Shown here piece after piece: positions 11,701 through 23,549 of a DNA stretch of 64,000 nt. The notes under the pieces were generated by a model. That model was given only the letters and a program-made list of their open reading frames with translations, made no database searches and was not told the origin of the DNA. The translations under genes and the position numbers were made by a program. How positions within the stretch are numbered: position 1 is the stretch's first letter; the number at the start of each line of letters is the position of its first letter. This stretch comes from Pegoplata infirma (taxonomy: Eukaryota > Arthropoda > Insecta > Diptera > Anthomyiidae): the NCBI GenBank assembly GCA_963921195.1, contig OY992540.1, positions 14,639,136 to 14,703,135 of the forward strand. The letters are read 5' to 3'.

Positions 11701-14340
11701 CAAAAAAAAATCTGTTACAGTAACTTTAATTTTTTTCTAAAAGAAAAAATTTCTTAGATTCTAAACAAATTTTTTTATGGAAAACTGTTTAAAAATTTAA
11801 AAAATGTTTGCTCTAAGTTTTGGAAATTTATATCCGAAAGTGCTTCTAGAAACTTAAAATGTAGAATGTAGGATCTCCCAGCGAAATAAAACTTTTTAAA
11901 TGTTTTCGATTCTAAGAGGATAAAAAAGTGTACTTTCTGGTACTTTCTTGATTACTTGAAAAACGGGTCATAAGAACTATATTTTTGATACAAAACATTT
12001 TTAGATTCAAAGAGGGTAAACATTTTCTAAAAAAAAAACAACTGCATAATTTGAAAAAATTTTCCTGTGGGTTCTTGGAAATTCCGTTTCTAAAGTGTAC
12101 TTTTGGTACTTTTTATGTATACATTTTTACAATATAGATTCTAAAATCTTGAAATTTGTAATGTAGGATCCATCGGCGGAAAAAAAACAATTTTATAAAA
12201 GTACTTTTTGAACAATTTGATGAGATTAAAAGGGGAATTGTATTTTGGTACTTTTTCTATCTTCTAAAATAATTTTTCTGGAAACTTAAGATTTGAAATG
12301 TAAAATGATTTTACTAAAATCATCCTCCGAAAAAACAACATTCTAACAAAAGTAGCTTTTAAAATAATTCGATTTTAAGAGGGTAAAAAATGTACTTTGG
12401 TACTTCTTTGGTTTTCTGAAAAATGTCATATGAACTTAATTTTTGACACAAACCTTTTTTTGATTCTAAGAGTCATAAAAACTTGATTTTTTTGAAAAAA
12501 AAAAAGTTAAAAATTGTATTTTAATCCTCTTTCGAATTCCTAAAATAATGCTATTTTTAGCTTATAATTGTGAATTTAGGATCCTCCAACAAAAAAAAAA
12601 AAAAATATTGCAAAAAAGTTTTTGGGGGCAAAAAGCAATTAATTATTATATTTGGTACTTTTTTCTTTCTTCTCAAATAATGGGTATAGAAATTTAAATG
12701 ATATGACCCTTAATCGTATAAATAGGTCAAAAATGTACCTTTAAGGTAATTTAAATGGGGCAAAAAGTGTAAAAAATTGTACTTTGGTACTTTTTCTATC
12801 TTTTTAAAATAATGGATATAGAAATTTATTTGGAATACAGGATCATCCAGCGAAAAAAAAACTTTCCGATATAATTGCTTCTTAGAAAAATTCGATTCTA
12901 AGAGGATAAAAAATGTATTTTGGTACATTTTCGTTCTCCAGCAAAACAAAACGTTCTGAAAAAAATTTAATTTCAGATAAAAAATAGTATAATAAAAATG
13001 TTTTTGAACATTTTGATTCTAATGGAGGGAACTGATACAAAAAGGGTAAAAAGTACTTTTTTCGAATTCCTAAAGGGATGATCTAGCAAAAAATAAAGTT
13101 TTTTGAAAATATCGAATCTTAGAAGATAGGTTGCCCCATTGAATTTGTACTTTGTGTTAAAAATTGTACTTTGAATTAGAGATGGGCACATGAGCAGATT
13201 AGAGCGTGATTCACGCGTGAGTGTGACTGATTTCAATTTTACTCTCGTGATTGTGAGTGAGTGTGAGTAGAGAAAAAAAATTCGTAAGTGAGTGTGCGTG
13301 AGTAAGATTTTTGCGTGAGTGAGTGTGCGCGAGTCGATTTTTTTGCGTGAGTTTGCGTGATTTATTTTCTCTTCTTATTTCCATTTGTACCAAAAAAAGC
13401 AACAAAAAATTGTAAAATATGACTTAATTTAATTTTTCGTCCCGAAAAAAGCAAAAAAAAATGTAAAATTTCGCTGAACTTTTAATTTTGCTGAAAATTT
13501 GTAAAGATTTTTGAAATTTTAGTTTTTTAATTTTTTTTTTTGCAAAAACAAGTGTTTCGTGAGTGTGAGTCAACGTGAGTGTGAGTGAAGCTTGCGTGAG
13601 TGCACGAGAGTGTGAGTTGTATTAAATTTACTCACGTGATTGTGAGTGAGTCTGAGTAGAAAAAATTTGGTCGTGAGTGAGTGTGCGTAATTCAAAAAAT
13701 TGTGAGCATGAGTGAGTGTGAGTCAAAAATCACTCACGCGCCCATCTCTACTTTGAATGTAGGAATGTAGGACAATTCAGTGGAAAAAAAACAACAACAA
13801 AAACAAAAGTACTTTTTTAACTTTTTCGTTTCTAATAAGCCAAAAAGTGTACTTTGGTACATTTTCGTTCTCCTAAAACATAACATTCTGCAAAAAGACT
13901 TTTTGAAATTTCAGACACTGAGAGGGTAAAAATGGGTAAAAAATAGTATCTACTTGGTAGTATTTTCTAAAATAATGTTCTTATAAACTTCAAATTTCAA
14001 ATCTAGGATATTCCAGCAAGTGAATTACGATCATCCAGAAAAAAAAAACGTTTTGAAAAAAAAAGTTTTTGAAAATTTGTATTTTTTTATAAATTTGGCG
14101 TTACCTAAAGTTCCCAGAATCTCAAAATTTGACATCTAGAATCCTTCTTCTAATCCAAGAGAAGAACATATTTAAAAATTTTAACTTTTTAGGCAGAAAG
14201 GGGATAAACAATGGATAAAAGAGGTGTAAAATGGTTCTTTGATCCGGATCCGGATGCATGTTGTACAAAATTAAATAAAAACTACATGCAAAGAAACAAA
14301 ATGGAACAGGGATCGAAATGGAATGGAACAGGGAACAACA
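11701..14340 (+). repeat. Tandem array of ~140-bp GTACTTTGGTACTTTTT monomers, forward
   Basis: The marker TGTACTTTGGTACTTTTTC recurs near 11930, 12100, 12245, 12393, 12645, 12778, 12915 and 13850, mostly 130-170 bp apart. Each unit carries the sequence of motifs GGATCATCCAGCGAAAAAA, then AAAGTACTTTTT, then TTCGATTCTAAGAGGGTAAAAA. It is interrupted by a hAT MITE at 13177-13750. Units are diverged and non-coding. Confidence 0.8.
13177..13750. mobile_element. hAT MITE rich in GTGAGTGTGAGTG
   Basis: This 574-bp element has TIRs TAGAGATGGGC / GCCCATCTCTA and an 8-bp duplication CTTTGAAT (13169-13176, 13751-13758) that fits nTnnnnAn. Both halves are packed with GTGAGTGTGAGTG and CACGTGAGT variants, so most of its sequence is iterated around GTGAGT. 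A solo right end of the same family lies at about 43866-43972. Confidence 0.88.
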
Positions 14341-15061
14341 TGGATTGATTTTTTTAATCAAAATTTTTTTAATAAAATATTTTTCAAATTCTGATTAATT
14401 TTAATTACTTTTTTTTATTCGACCTTTAAAATATTATATTTTGATAAGGTTTTTTCTAGCTCGAGGTCATTATTTTCTTTACTAATTAAAACTATGATAT
14501 TCTCATAGAATAGTTTTCAAGAAAAATATTTTTCTGTTTTAAATTTATTTGTCTTGGTAATATTTGCAAGACTTAATCGACACATGTTTCTGAATTTGTC
14601 AGATTCCATAATGGTTAAAAAAATGTAAAGTTATAATTTAAAGAATTTCCTAATGGTTTTTCCTACGTTCAAGAAATATTTTAAATACAATTTTGAAAAT
14701 TCTTTCCCTTGAGCCTTTCATAGACCTTGAGATGAACTTTTATTTAAATTTAAAATTTGCAAAAAAGTTGCCATTAATGACAGTTTTTTCCGACGTTCAA
14801 AATTTTTTTTTTAAATCTCAAAGTTTTTTCGTTAACCCTTTTATAAAGCTCGAGACAATGTTTCAAATGGCGCCAAGGGTATTAATGTTCGGATTTGAGT
14901 CAAATTAAGATTAAGTGCAAGTGCGTCTACAGTTTTATGAATGGTTCAAGGAAAATAAATTTTTAGATTTTTTTAAAAAAATTTCTTGAACATAAGAAAA
15001 ACAGTAATTTTTTGTAAATTTCAAATAGCAATATCTCGAAAACCGTTGACTTATTTTCAAA
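14341..15061. repeat. Dispersed repeat ending in AATATCTCGAAAACCG
   Basis: About 14620-15060 carries blocks seen again at about 19290-19495 and 19930-20130. They run in the order: a sentence around GTTCAAGGAAAATAAAT, then CAGTAATTTTTTG, then AATTTCAAATAGCAATATCTCGAAAAC. No gene is recognisable. The rest of the stretch is AT-rich with no further feature. Confidence 0.5.
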
Positions 15062-16750
15062 TATGAGGCATTCCACACCAAATGTCCCGCTACAGGAAAA
15101 CATGTGTCCCTCAAATTTCTGAATAGGTTGTTTGGATAGCCCTATATGGAACTAAGAAAATTGCGTTTTTGGTTTTTCTAATTTTCAAAAACTGGGCTTA
15201 GAAGGCGTGGTCAAATATTGGAAAAATGGTCTAATTTGTGGCGAGTTGCCTTGATTAAATATTTATCACATTAAAACGGAATGCACCACAGTCTGAAAAA
15301 TTTACATTCTTATATAGTTTTGTATGGGCTATCGATTAAAATTTTTTTTTTTTTAATTTTCAGAACCCGTTCTGAAATTTTCCATTTTTTAAAAATGTCA
15401 ATTTATTAAAAAACATGCCACTTTTTTTTCTTTTTTAATTTTTTTTAAAGTTTAGATGTTTGTTTGTCTATCCACACCATAGATGGGACTAATTAATTAA
15501 AGGGACCAATTAATTGATGGTTTAATTACCATTTAATTGATGTCAATGGTAATGAAATTTTTTTCATTACCATTGGTTGTATCAATTGTACCAATTAAAT
15601 TACTTATCAATTTAATTACTAATGAAAATTAAAAAAAAAATAATTACCATTGGTATGCCATCACTTAAAAAAAATAATTACCATTAGTAAAAGTCGTCAC
15701 AATTTTGTCAAAATCGTTAATATTTGGAAATATCTGTTGTTTTTTGTTATATGGTGTTTTAGTTTTTCACATTTTATAAACCAAACACACGTTGATTGCC
15801 TTTGTATAATATGGAGTTCACACTAGCGACGTTAAACAAGTTGTTCAACAAAACACCAGTAGCAGAATAAAAACGTAATGGACACAGAACAAAGACTTTT
15901 TTAAACATCTCACTCTTGAACACTTCAAAACAGCAAGTGTGAACGCCGTATAACACAATATTTGAAATTTTTATTTGCGTTTTGTTTTTTGTCTTTGACA
16001 TTTTCATATTTTTTTGTAAAAACATACTTTGATGTTTAAATTTTTAACTTTTCAAAAAAACAAAAATGTGCAAACCAATGGTTTTGAAACTAATTATAAT
16101 TGGTGTTTTTTATCAATTGGTGCATTTCATTACCATTAGTAATTATTTTTTCAATTAAAAAAATTTAATTACCATTAAATGGTAATGAAAATTTTTTCAT
16201 TACCATTGATATCAACCAATGGTAATTAAATTTCAATGGTAATGAAAAATTCCCATGTATGATCCACACAAAAAAATTCAGAAACACGTTCTTCGTTTTT
16301 TTCGAGAAAATCGCATTGGAACTTTAAATTTCATAATGGATGGACAAACATCTAAACTTTTTAAAAAAAAATTAAAAAAGAAAAAAAGTGGCATGTTTTT
16401 TAATAAATTGACATTTTTAAAGATGGAAAATTTCAGAACGGGTTCGGAAAATTTTCAAAAAAAAAAAAATTTAATCGATAGCCCAATCAAAACTATATAA
16501 GAATGTAAATTTTTGAGATTGTGGTGCATTCCGTTTTAATGTGATAAATATTTAATCAAGGCAGCTCGCCACAAATTTGACGATTTTTCCAATATTTGAC
16601 CACGCCTTCTAAGCCCAGTTTTTGAAAATTAGAAAAACCAAAAACGCAATTTTCTAAGTTCCATATAGGGCTATCCATACAACCTATTCAGAAGTTTACG
16701 GTACACGTGTTTTTTTTTCGCTGGACATTTGGTGTGGATTGCCTCATATG
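15062..16750. mobile_element. Foldback element with TATGAGGCATTCC ends
   Basis: The left arm begins TATGAGGCATTCCACACC. The right arm ends with the inverse, starting near GGTGTGGATTGCC and running to CCTCATA. The arms (about 15062-15470 and 16270-16750) match over several hundred bases, including CTTAGAAGGCGTGGTCAAATAT and the GGGCTATC blocks. A hAT MITE (15478-16261) occupies the apex. A partial third copy of one arm is at 30970-31390. The ends resemble TATGGGGCATTCC at 49600-53661. Confidence 0.8.
15478..16261. mobile_element. hAT MITE at the apex of the TATGAGGC foldback
   Basis: TIRs are CATAGATGGGA and, at the right end, the inverse of CATACATGGGA. The duplication is ATCCACAC (15470-15477, 16262-16269), 8 bp and fitting nTnnnnAn. 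The interior near both ends is made of AATGGTAATGAAATTTTTTTC-like alternations of ATTACCATT, forming imperfect inverted repeats. The central part, 15770-16020, is non-repetitive here. Confidence 0.85.
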
Positions 16751-17133
16751 TGTTTTTGCTAACCTTCATACCCATAGTGCACACAACACAATACAGAAAT
16801 TCATATTTAGTTCGACAACAAAAAAAAAAAGGATGTTGGTAGATAAAGGACTACTATTGCTAGTAACATAATTGTGTGTTTGTGTGTGTGTAGAATTGGT
16901 TGTGTCGGTATAGCTTGTTAATAAAAATGATAAAACAAAATAAACAGACAACAACAACAAAAAAAATAATATAAAATAAAAGCAGAAAGAGATGAAACAA
17001 TCATCAGCACGAAAGAAAGCACACTGTACTACTAACACACATACACTTAACAAATTCAGTTGAGTTTATTATTGTCGTGGGACTTCTATTGTGGTATAGA
17101 CGGAGGACAAACGGTCGTTTGGCAGGCTGATTT
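16751..17133. other. No feature recognised
   Basis: This holds a GT/CA-rich stretch near 16870-16890 and otherwise unremarkable sequence of slightly higher GC than its surroundings. The open frame on the minus strand here is short and F/L/S-rich, with no family resemblance. It is probably ancestral non-coding DNA. Confidence 0.5.
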
Positions 17134-17141
17134 GTTTAAAG

Positions 17142-17288
17142 CAGTGGTGGGCACACACATACTATAACATGAAAAAATCAACATAACAAAGCAACAGAAT
17201 TTTATAGCGTTGATGTGTCGACGTCGCACAAGAAACATTTTTTAGCTTATGCCCACGGGCATAGGAATTTAAAAAATGACCACCACTT
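17142..17288. mobile_element. Short hAT MITE
   Basis: This 147-bp element starts CAGTGGTGGGC and ends GACCACCACTT, with the duplication GTTTAAAG on both sides (17134-17141 and 17289-17296). CAGTGGTG ends and the nTnnnnAn duplication are standard hAT signatures. Confidence 0.85.
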
Positions 17289-17405
17289 GTTTAAAGGAAC
17301 ATTTTAAACAAACACCTTTTTTTCTATCATTTTTAATATACAAATACTTTTGTAGTTTCAAATCTTATGGACTTTCTAAACTTAAAGTATACTTAACGTT
17401 ACATA

Positions 17406-17899
17406 CACAGAAAAAATTTTAAACGAATTTCAATCAACAAAAACGCGGATTCAATCAATTTTTTGATTGAAATTCCTCCAATTAAAAAAATTGTTATACC
17501 AATCATCAAATTGTAGGTGAATGATTGAAAATTTTTTCAATCAAACATTTTTTCGATTTTGATCAAATATTTGATCAATTTTTTATTTATAGTCAATCAA
17601 AATAGTGATTGATTCAACAAATGAATTGTAAGCTTATCACAAAATTATCAAAAAAAATCATCTTTTTTGCTTTCCAAGATGTTGCCAACAATAAAAAAGT
17701 AACCCCGATTATTTTGTATATTTTTGAATTAATCTATTTAAATAAATTAAAGCGAAAAAAAAATCTGGTATGTTGAAAATTTGTAATTCGACAGTTAAAG
17801 AAACTAACAAAAATTTTAATCAAAACATTGATTGACTCGTTTAAATTTTGTTGATCAATAAATTTAATTGAAAGATTTTAGCCAATAATTTTTTGTGTG
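17406..17899. mobile_element. MITE with CACAGAAAAAATT ends, TA duplication
   Basis: Ends are CACAGAAAAAATT and AATTTTTTGTGTG (inverse CACACAAAAAATT), flanked by TA (17404-17405, 17900-17901). The interior repeats the theme ATTGATTGAA/TTCAATCAA in both orientations. No open frame is present. Confidence 0.75.
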
Positions 17900-18089
17900 T
17901 ACCATTTGAGATTTCAAATACATACACACATTTAAACAAACTTCCTTATAATATTCAATGCTTTTGTTTCCCTTTCCCTTTTTTGTTGTTTTTTTTTTTA
18001 AATCTAACTAAGCAGAATGAAATTGTTAATTTTTTTGTTTTAAAAAAACATGTTGAAAATATTAATAATTTGGAAGTATCCCTACCGAT

Positions 18090-19219
18090 TAGGGCTGCCA
18101 ATACCGGACCGGTGTTAGAAAATCGGTATTTCGATATTGGAAAATTTTCAATACCGAATTTTCGGTATTTTCGGTATTCATAAGAAAATTATTTTTTAAT
18201 TAATTTCATAAATTTATTTACTTTTAATAAATGCACATATTTACATAAACAACTATTTGTAAGGAGATTCACATATTTTTATTAAAATAACATTTTAAAC
18301 AATGTGTTTAAAATGTTATTCCATACTAAAATTAAGAAAAAAAAATGTTATGTCCTTGCAATGTTACTGCGAAATATGCAGTTACGGGTTAATATTATTA
18401 TTCTTAAAAACGTATTTTGTATTATATAGTATTACTACTGCATCAATTGGCAGGAAGAAAAAACATAAAATTATATAAAACTTTTTTTCATGTCCTTTAA
18501 ATCCTTAAAAAGTATATCCTTGAAGCCCTCAAAGTGTTACAAACAAATACCAACTATATTTCTTCAAGTTTTGCCAGTCTCAAAAAAAGATGGTCAAAAT
18601 CTACTGCAAAATAACACATTTTTATTCAATTTATATTTTTATACATTTTTTTTGCCCTTTTTTCCATTTAAGAAAAAATTGAAGTGCAATTACCTTTATA
18701 AAATTTTGCATAGGTATGGATTAAAGTTAGTTAAATATTGAAGCTAATGCAAAACATTTGACAAAAAATATTGGATATAACAGTTTCCTCCGTTTTTATT
18801 GTCCCATGTAAAATTATACAATTGGTCGTACTTTTTGACCTTAATTAAATTATTTGATTGGTTTTTATTGAGAAACAAAAATTATTAAACACACCAAAAT
18901 AATTGTTTGACGTAAAAATCACGGCACCACTTTGAATAACAATAACTTTTATATTTAAAAATCAGAGTTGTATTATAAAAAGTATGTCGAAATCATACTT
19001 TATCTGGAATCGAAGGAAATTTAACAATAAACTGATAACGTAAAAATTGTTTTGTTAAATAATTTTTTGGAAATTATCATATAAAATTTAATTAAAATTA
19101 ATAAAAAGTTGTATGCAATACCGAAATCGAAATTGACTAAAAATCGGTATTTCGAATTTGAAAAAAGTCCTCGAATTTCGACGAATTCGGTATTACCGAA
19201 TTCGGTATTGGCAGCCCTA
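18090..19219. mobile_element. hAT MITE with TAGGGCTGCCAATACCG ends
   Basis: This 1130-bp element has 17-bp perfect TIRs and an 8-bp duplication, CTACCGAT (18082-18089 and 19220-19227). The terminal regions are rich in TCGGTATTTCG-type motifs. No transposase is encoded; the open frames inside are short and AT-rich. Confidence 0.92.
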
Positions 19220-19289
19220 CTACCGATATATAACGATTTGCCTCAAACTTAAAATATATATAAAAGAAACGATTTTAAGATGGAGACCC

Positions 19290-20300
19290 CAACTTGGGAT
19301 GTTAAAAGGGCGTCATGGGTTAAAATGACCCGACTTGGCTCAAATTAAGTTTAAATGAAAGTTTGTCTCAAGCTTTATAAAATATTCAAGGGAAACAAAT
19401 TAAAAAAAGTTTTAAAACAATTTTTTTAACGTAGGAAAAAAACTCCATTTTTGGAAATTTTTTGACGAATTTCAAATGACAATATCTCGAAAACGGCACG
19501 CAGAGAAGAAATATGATTGTGGCAACCATAATTTAATAGCGTCATATTATGATTGAAATTGTTATCATAACTTGTTTGTAGCAACCATAACATTTTTTCA
19601 GCAATCATGTTATGATCCTAAATATTCGAAAAATTATAATTTAGTACCATAATATGATTGTAACAAAAATTAAATGATTGCTATAAACCTATTATGATAC
19701 AATTTTCAATCATAAAATGACGCTCTTAAATTATGGTTGCCACAATCATATCTCTTCTCTGAGTGTGCTAAACTGATTTCAGAATTGATATTCGTATTCA
19801 GCATGCCAAAATTAATAAAAATAATGTATCGCATTTTTTTATTTTTCAAAAATCAAAAATTTTTGTGGAAATTTTCAAAAAATCCAAAATTTTCGTTGAA
19901 ATTTTAAAAAAATCCTAAATTTTGATCGAAGGTCGCCACAGGTTAAAATTATAGGATTTGACCAACATTAAGTTTAAATGAAAGACAGTCGTAAGCTCTA
20001 TGAAAGGGTCTGGGAATGAAATTTTGAGATTTTTTTTTTAAATTTGCAAAAAAAAAATACTTGGGAAAACATCGTAATTTTTGGCAAATTTCGAATAGCA
20101 ATATCTCGAAAACCGTTCGACTGGTTTGAAATTTTTTTTTAATATTCGTGTTCTAGGCCTCATTTATAAATATAATGTGCCGCAAGAAATATATATTTAA
20201 ATTTTTTTTAAAACATTTTCAAAAATCCAAAGCTTTGGTCGCCAGGCGCCACGGGTTAATTTAATACGATTGACCTTAAATTTGTATCACATAAGTTTTA
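19290..20300. repeat. Two more copies of the AATATCTCGAAAAC dispersed repeat
   Basis: Blocks at 19290-19495 and 19930-20300 share the order AAATGAAAG, then CAAGCTTTATAAAAT or TAAGCTCTATGAAAG, then AATATCTCGAAAAC. The same order is found near 14925-15055. A MITE (19497-19765) is inserted immediately after the first AATATCTCGAAAAC. Non-coding. Confidence 0.55.
19497..19765. mobile_element. Palindromic MITE, CACGCAGAGAAG...CTTCTCTGAGTG
   Basis: The arms share GAAATATGATTGTGGCAACC (left) with GATATGATTGTGGCAACC (right, inverse), and extend into AATTTAATAGCGTCAT. The interior repeats GCAACCATAACATTTTT and ATTATGATTGAAATTG. The target duplication is unclear (GG left, TG right). Confidence 0.7.
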
Positions 20301-22155
20301 GGCCTAGAAAAATAAAAATTTGGCCAACTTTGCAAAACTTGTAACATAACAAATTTTAATTTTTAGATATACTTAGTATATCAAATTTTGAGGTTATACC
20401 ATATTTTCCATTTTTACCTCTTTTTTGCCCACTTATACTTAGAATAAAAATTTTCAAAAACCTTTATTTCATTTTTTTGTGCTAGATGATCCTAGATCAA
20501 AGTTTTTAAGATCATTATTTTAAAAAATCTAAAATGCACCAAAGTCCAGTTGGTCCCCTCTTAAAATCAGAAAATCCAAAAAGTATTTTTTAAATGTTTT
20601 CTTCCCATTATAGATCCTGCATTCCAAAAATTTTGTTTTTATTACCCTTTGTCCTCTTAGAATAGGAATTTCCAAAAAGTACTATTTCATTAGTTCAATA
20701 GTTATGAAAAAAAGTAATAGGATAGAAAATGTGACAAAATACAATTTTTTCCCCTTTTTGCCCCATTTAAATTAGAATGTTATTGTCAGAAAGTACGAAA
20801 TTGCAAGTCTTAAGTTTTTCTGATCATTATATCAAAGTACACTATTTGTACTATTTATTCTTCTTTGAATCGATGCTTCCTAAAAAGTACTTTTGGAAAT
20901 TTTTTTTTTTTCTGGATAATACTATATTTTGTTTGCGGTCCTATGCTCCTTGCAGGAGTAAAAGGAACATATATATATATATACTATATTTCAAAATTCT
21001 ATTTTTAGTACCATTATTTTAAGAGATAGAAAAAGTTCCAAATAAATCTTTGTTTAGCCTTTTTGCATCCTTAAAATTGGAACTTCAAAAAAGTACTGGA
21101 AGATCCGACATTTGAAGTTTTAAGATTCTATGACTATTATTTCAGGTGATTAAAAAAGTACCAAAGTTCAGTATTTTACCCCTGTTTTATCCCATTAGAA
21201 TTGCAATTTCCAAAAAGTACTTTTCTACAAATGTTTTTTTTTCGTGAGTGGATTCTTAATTTCAAATTTCAAGTTTCTAAAACCATTATTTCAGGAAATA
21301 AAAGTACCAAAAGTACTTTTGTCAGAATGTTTTTTTTTTGATGATCCTATATTCCAAATTTAAAATTTCTACAGCCATTATTGCAGCAGTTACAAAAAGT
21401 ACCAAGGTACTTGTTTAGAATGTTTTTATACCTTACGACCACAGTATGGGGGTATACTCGCTTTGTCATTTCGTTTGTAACGCATCGAAATATTGGTCGG
21501 GGACCCCATAAAGTGTATGTATTATTGATCCATGATCGATTCTAAGACATTCTATGAATGTCCGTCTGTCTGTCCGTCCGTCCGTCTGTCTGAAGATAAC
21601 ACGATGGAGTCCAAAATAAAACCGCTATACTCCTGAAGTTTGGCACAAATATATCTCTTGTTTATAGGCAGATTAAGTTCGTGAATGGGCAAAATCAGGC
21701 CAGGGGGGAAAAATTCCCTCTTAAAGAAGTGAAGCAACCTCTGAAAAAATACGCATGTTTACATGTTTTTTTTTGTATTTTTGTTAAATAAATGAAACAT
21801 TTGGTATATTTATCATGATACACGTCCCCCACTGACCCTATCACCACTCCTACCCCCCCCCCCCAAACGCCCCTGAATTTTTTTTTATTTTCTTTACATT
21901 TTGGAGGGTATAAAAGATTCGGCACAGCCGAATTTAACACTCACTTGTTTTTTTGTCAAGTTTTTTAAAGTACTTTTTTTCAGAATGTTTTTCTCCGTTG
22001 AAGGATCCTATTTTCAAATTTCAAGTTTCTGGGTTCATTACACTAGTTTACAGAGATTTTATTTCCACAACATGTTGCATTTATTTCACCGTCCGACAAA
22101 AATGAAAAAGTCGTTAAAAACGAACTGGATAATATACGTTCAAAACAGAGACTAA
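20301..22155 (-). repeat. ~140-bp GTAC monomer array, reverse orientation
   Basis: The marker order of the 11.7-14.3 kb array is seen here as its reverse complement: CCCCTCTTAAAATC, then CAAAAAGTA, then GATGATCCTA, then ATTCCAAATTT, then ACCATTATTTCAGG, then AAAAAGTACCAAAGTAC. A dispersed element (21424-21955) interrupts it. The small frames here are translations of the repeat. Confidence 0.75.
21424..21955 (+). mobile_element. Dispersed element with TTCGGCACAGCCGAA near its 3' end
   Basis: It starts TTTTTATACC, then CAGTATGGGGGTATACTC, contains a GTCCGTCCGTCTGTC tract, and ends TTGGAGGGTATAAAAGATTC and the 15-bp hairpin TTCGGCACAGCCGAA (21918-21932), then TTAACACTCACTTGTTTT. A close copy is at 38891-39450, with fragments near 38215, 39621, 40627, 49440 and 55430. 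The terminal hairpin followed by ACTTGTTTT is constant, which recalls rolling-circle elements, but no CTRR end is certain. Confidence 0.75.
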
Positions 22156-22642
22156 ATGTAGTAAAACTGCATTTACAGTTTGTCTTTTCGTGATCCTGTT
22201 TCCTTTTAAAAGGACTTCAAAGTTTTAGAGGATTAAATTTTATAAAATATTTTTTAATATTTGTACTTGCCCCAGGATGCCACTATTGATAGCAAATGAA
22301 AGAGCAGGATATTCCCTAATTTTCCTATTTTATTATTTTTACATATAAGGAAATTAAATAACCTGACATAAGAATGTTAAAACTGGACGAAAAAAATTTC
22401 TTTGAATAGCAAATATCATATTTTTTATGGTTTGGGTATTTTTGGGAATATTTTAATTTTTATTGGGGACAATGCTAAAAAGAAACTGGCAACGCTAGAA
22501 GCTATTTGATGATATACTGTGCGTATGAGCAATATTTTAATTAATTTAATATTAAGTATACGCCCAAGTTTGCTATTTTTTTTTTTAATAGTCTGCTGCA
22601 ACTAAGAAATTGATTTAGGATTATTAAAGACTTTTGGAAATA
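22156..22642. other. Ubl3-proximal intron, no feature recognised
   Basis: This is AT-rich sequence with no open frame, inverted repeat or splice-bounded coding block that I can support. It ends at the pogo-like MITE. Confidence 0.5.
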
Positions 22643-23137
22643 CAGTCGAACTCGGTTATAACGAACTCGGTTATAACGAATTCTCGGTTATAACGAACTA
22701 ATTCCGAAGTCCCGACGTTTTGGTAACAATTTTCACACAAAATACCTCTTTTATAACGAACTCGGTTATAACGAATCCTCGGTTAAAACGAACTACTTAT
22801 TATGGTCCCACGAACACAATTTCATGTATATTTACCTTTTTATAACGAACTCCCATAAATATTTTTAAATTTGCAGCAATTAAGTTTACCAAACTCACAA
22901 AAGGTTCGAAATTATTGGTTAATATTATAATTTTGATAATTTTTTTTACATTTTTAATGTTTTCTTCTCAATGAGTAGTTTACATTAAAAAAACCTAAAA
23001 AAAAAAAAGAAAATTGCAACTTTTTTTTGGAAAATAAAACAAGGTTGATATAAAATATACCCCGCTTATAGCGAACTTCGCTTATAACGAACTATTTTTA
23101 CTGGTCCCTCGGAGTTCGTTATAACCGGGTTTGACTG
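22643..23137. mobile_element. Pogo-like MITE with internally iterated ends
   Basis: Ends are CAGTCGAACTCGGTTATAACG and the inverse of CAGTCAAACCCGGTTATAACG, flanked by TA (22641-22642, 23138-23139). CAGTC ends with TA duplications are typical of pogo/Tigger elements. The core TCGGTTATAACGAA recurs about eight times inside, including TCGGTTAAAACGAA and CCGCTTATAGCGAA variants. It ends about 110 bp before the Ubl3 exon. Confidence 0.85.
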
Positions 23138-23246
23138 TATTTAGATTTTTTGTAAAATACAGAAACTAAAATTTATAAATTTAGCATAAAACATATTTTT
23201 AAACAAACAAAATAATTTATATCTCTTTCCTTCATTTTCATTTTAG

Positions 23247-23549
23247 ATTGGGAACGTGAGGCAGTCTCCAAAGCTGAAATTTTACGTCTTATTTATCAGG
23301 GTAGATTTCTACATTGTAATGTTACTCTGGGTGCATTGGGACTACCTTTGGGCAAAACGACTGTTATGCATTTAGTACCGCGTGATAACTTACCAGAACC
23401 CAATTCTCAAGGTAAATTTAAAAAAAAAAAAAAAAACTTTTTCAATTAAAATTTATTTATATTGTTTTATTTCACATTTTTTAGATCAAAGACAAAAAAG
23501 TAAAGGAGGTTCTAGTAGATGCTGTTCAACGACTTGCTGTATTTTGTAA
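23247..23549 (+). CDS. Ubl3: Ubiquitin-like protein 3 (membrane-anchored), C-terminal two exons
   Basis: Exons 23247-23411 and 23485-23549 are joined by a 73-bp GT...AG intron. The first starts within a codon (completing D before WE) after acceptor TTTTAG, so at least one upstream exon exists. The encoded part contains ILRLIYQGRFLH, VTLGALGLPLGKTTVMHLV and LPEPNSQ, which matches human UBL3 closely. The C-terminus ends CCIL, a CAAX box for prenylation, preceded by a second cysteine pair. UBL3/MUB proteins adopt a ubiquitin fold but stay on membranes through the lipid and are not conjugated like ubiquitin; UBL3 has been linked to sorting into extracellular vesicles. About 74 residues are visible of roughly 120 expected. 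I could not find the N-terminal exon in 1-23246, so it lies in sequence I failed to recognise or upstream of the window. Confidence 0.9.

Noticed and set aside
16255..16500. An 81-residue plus-strand frame
   Set aside because: It lies in the right arm of the TATGAGGC foldback, crosses a hAT boundary, and has no counterpart in the left arm.
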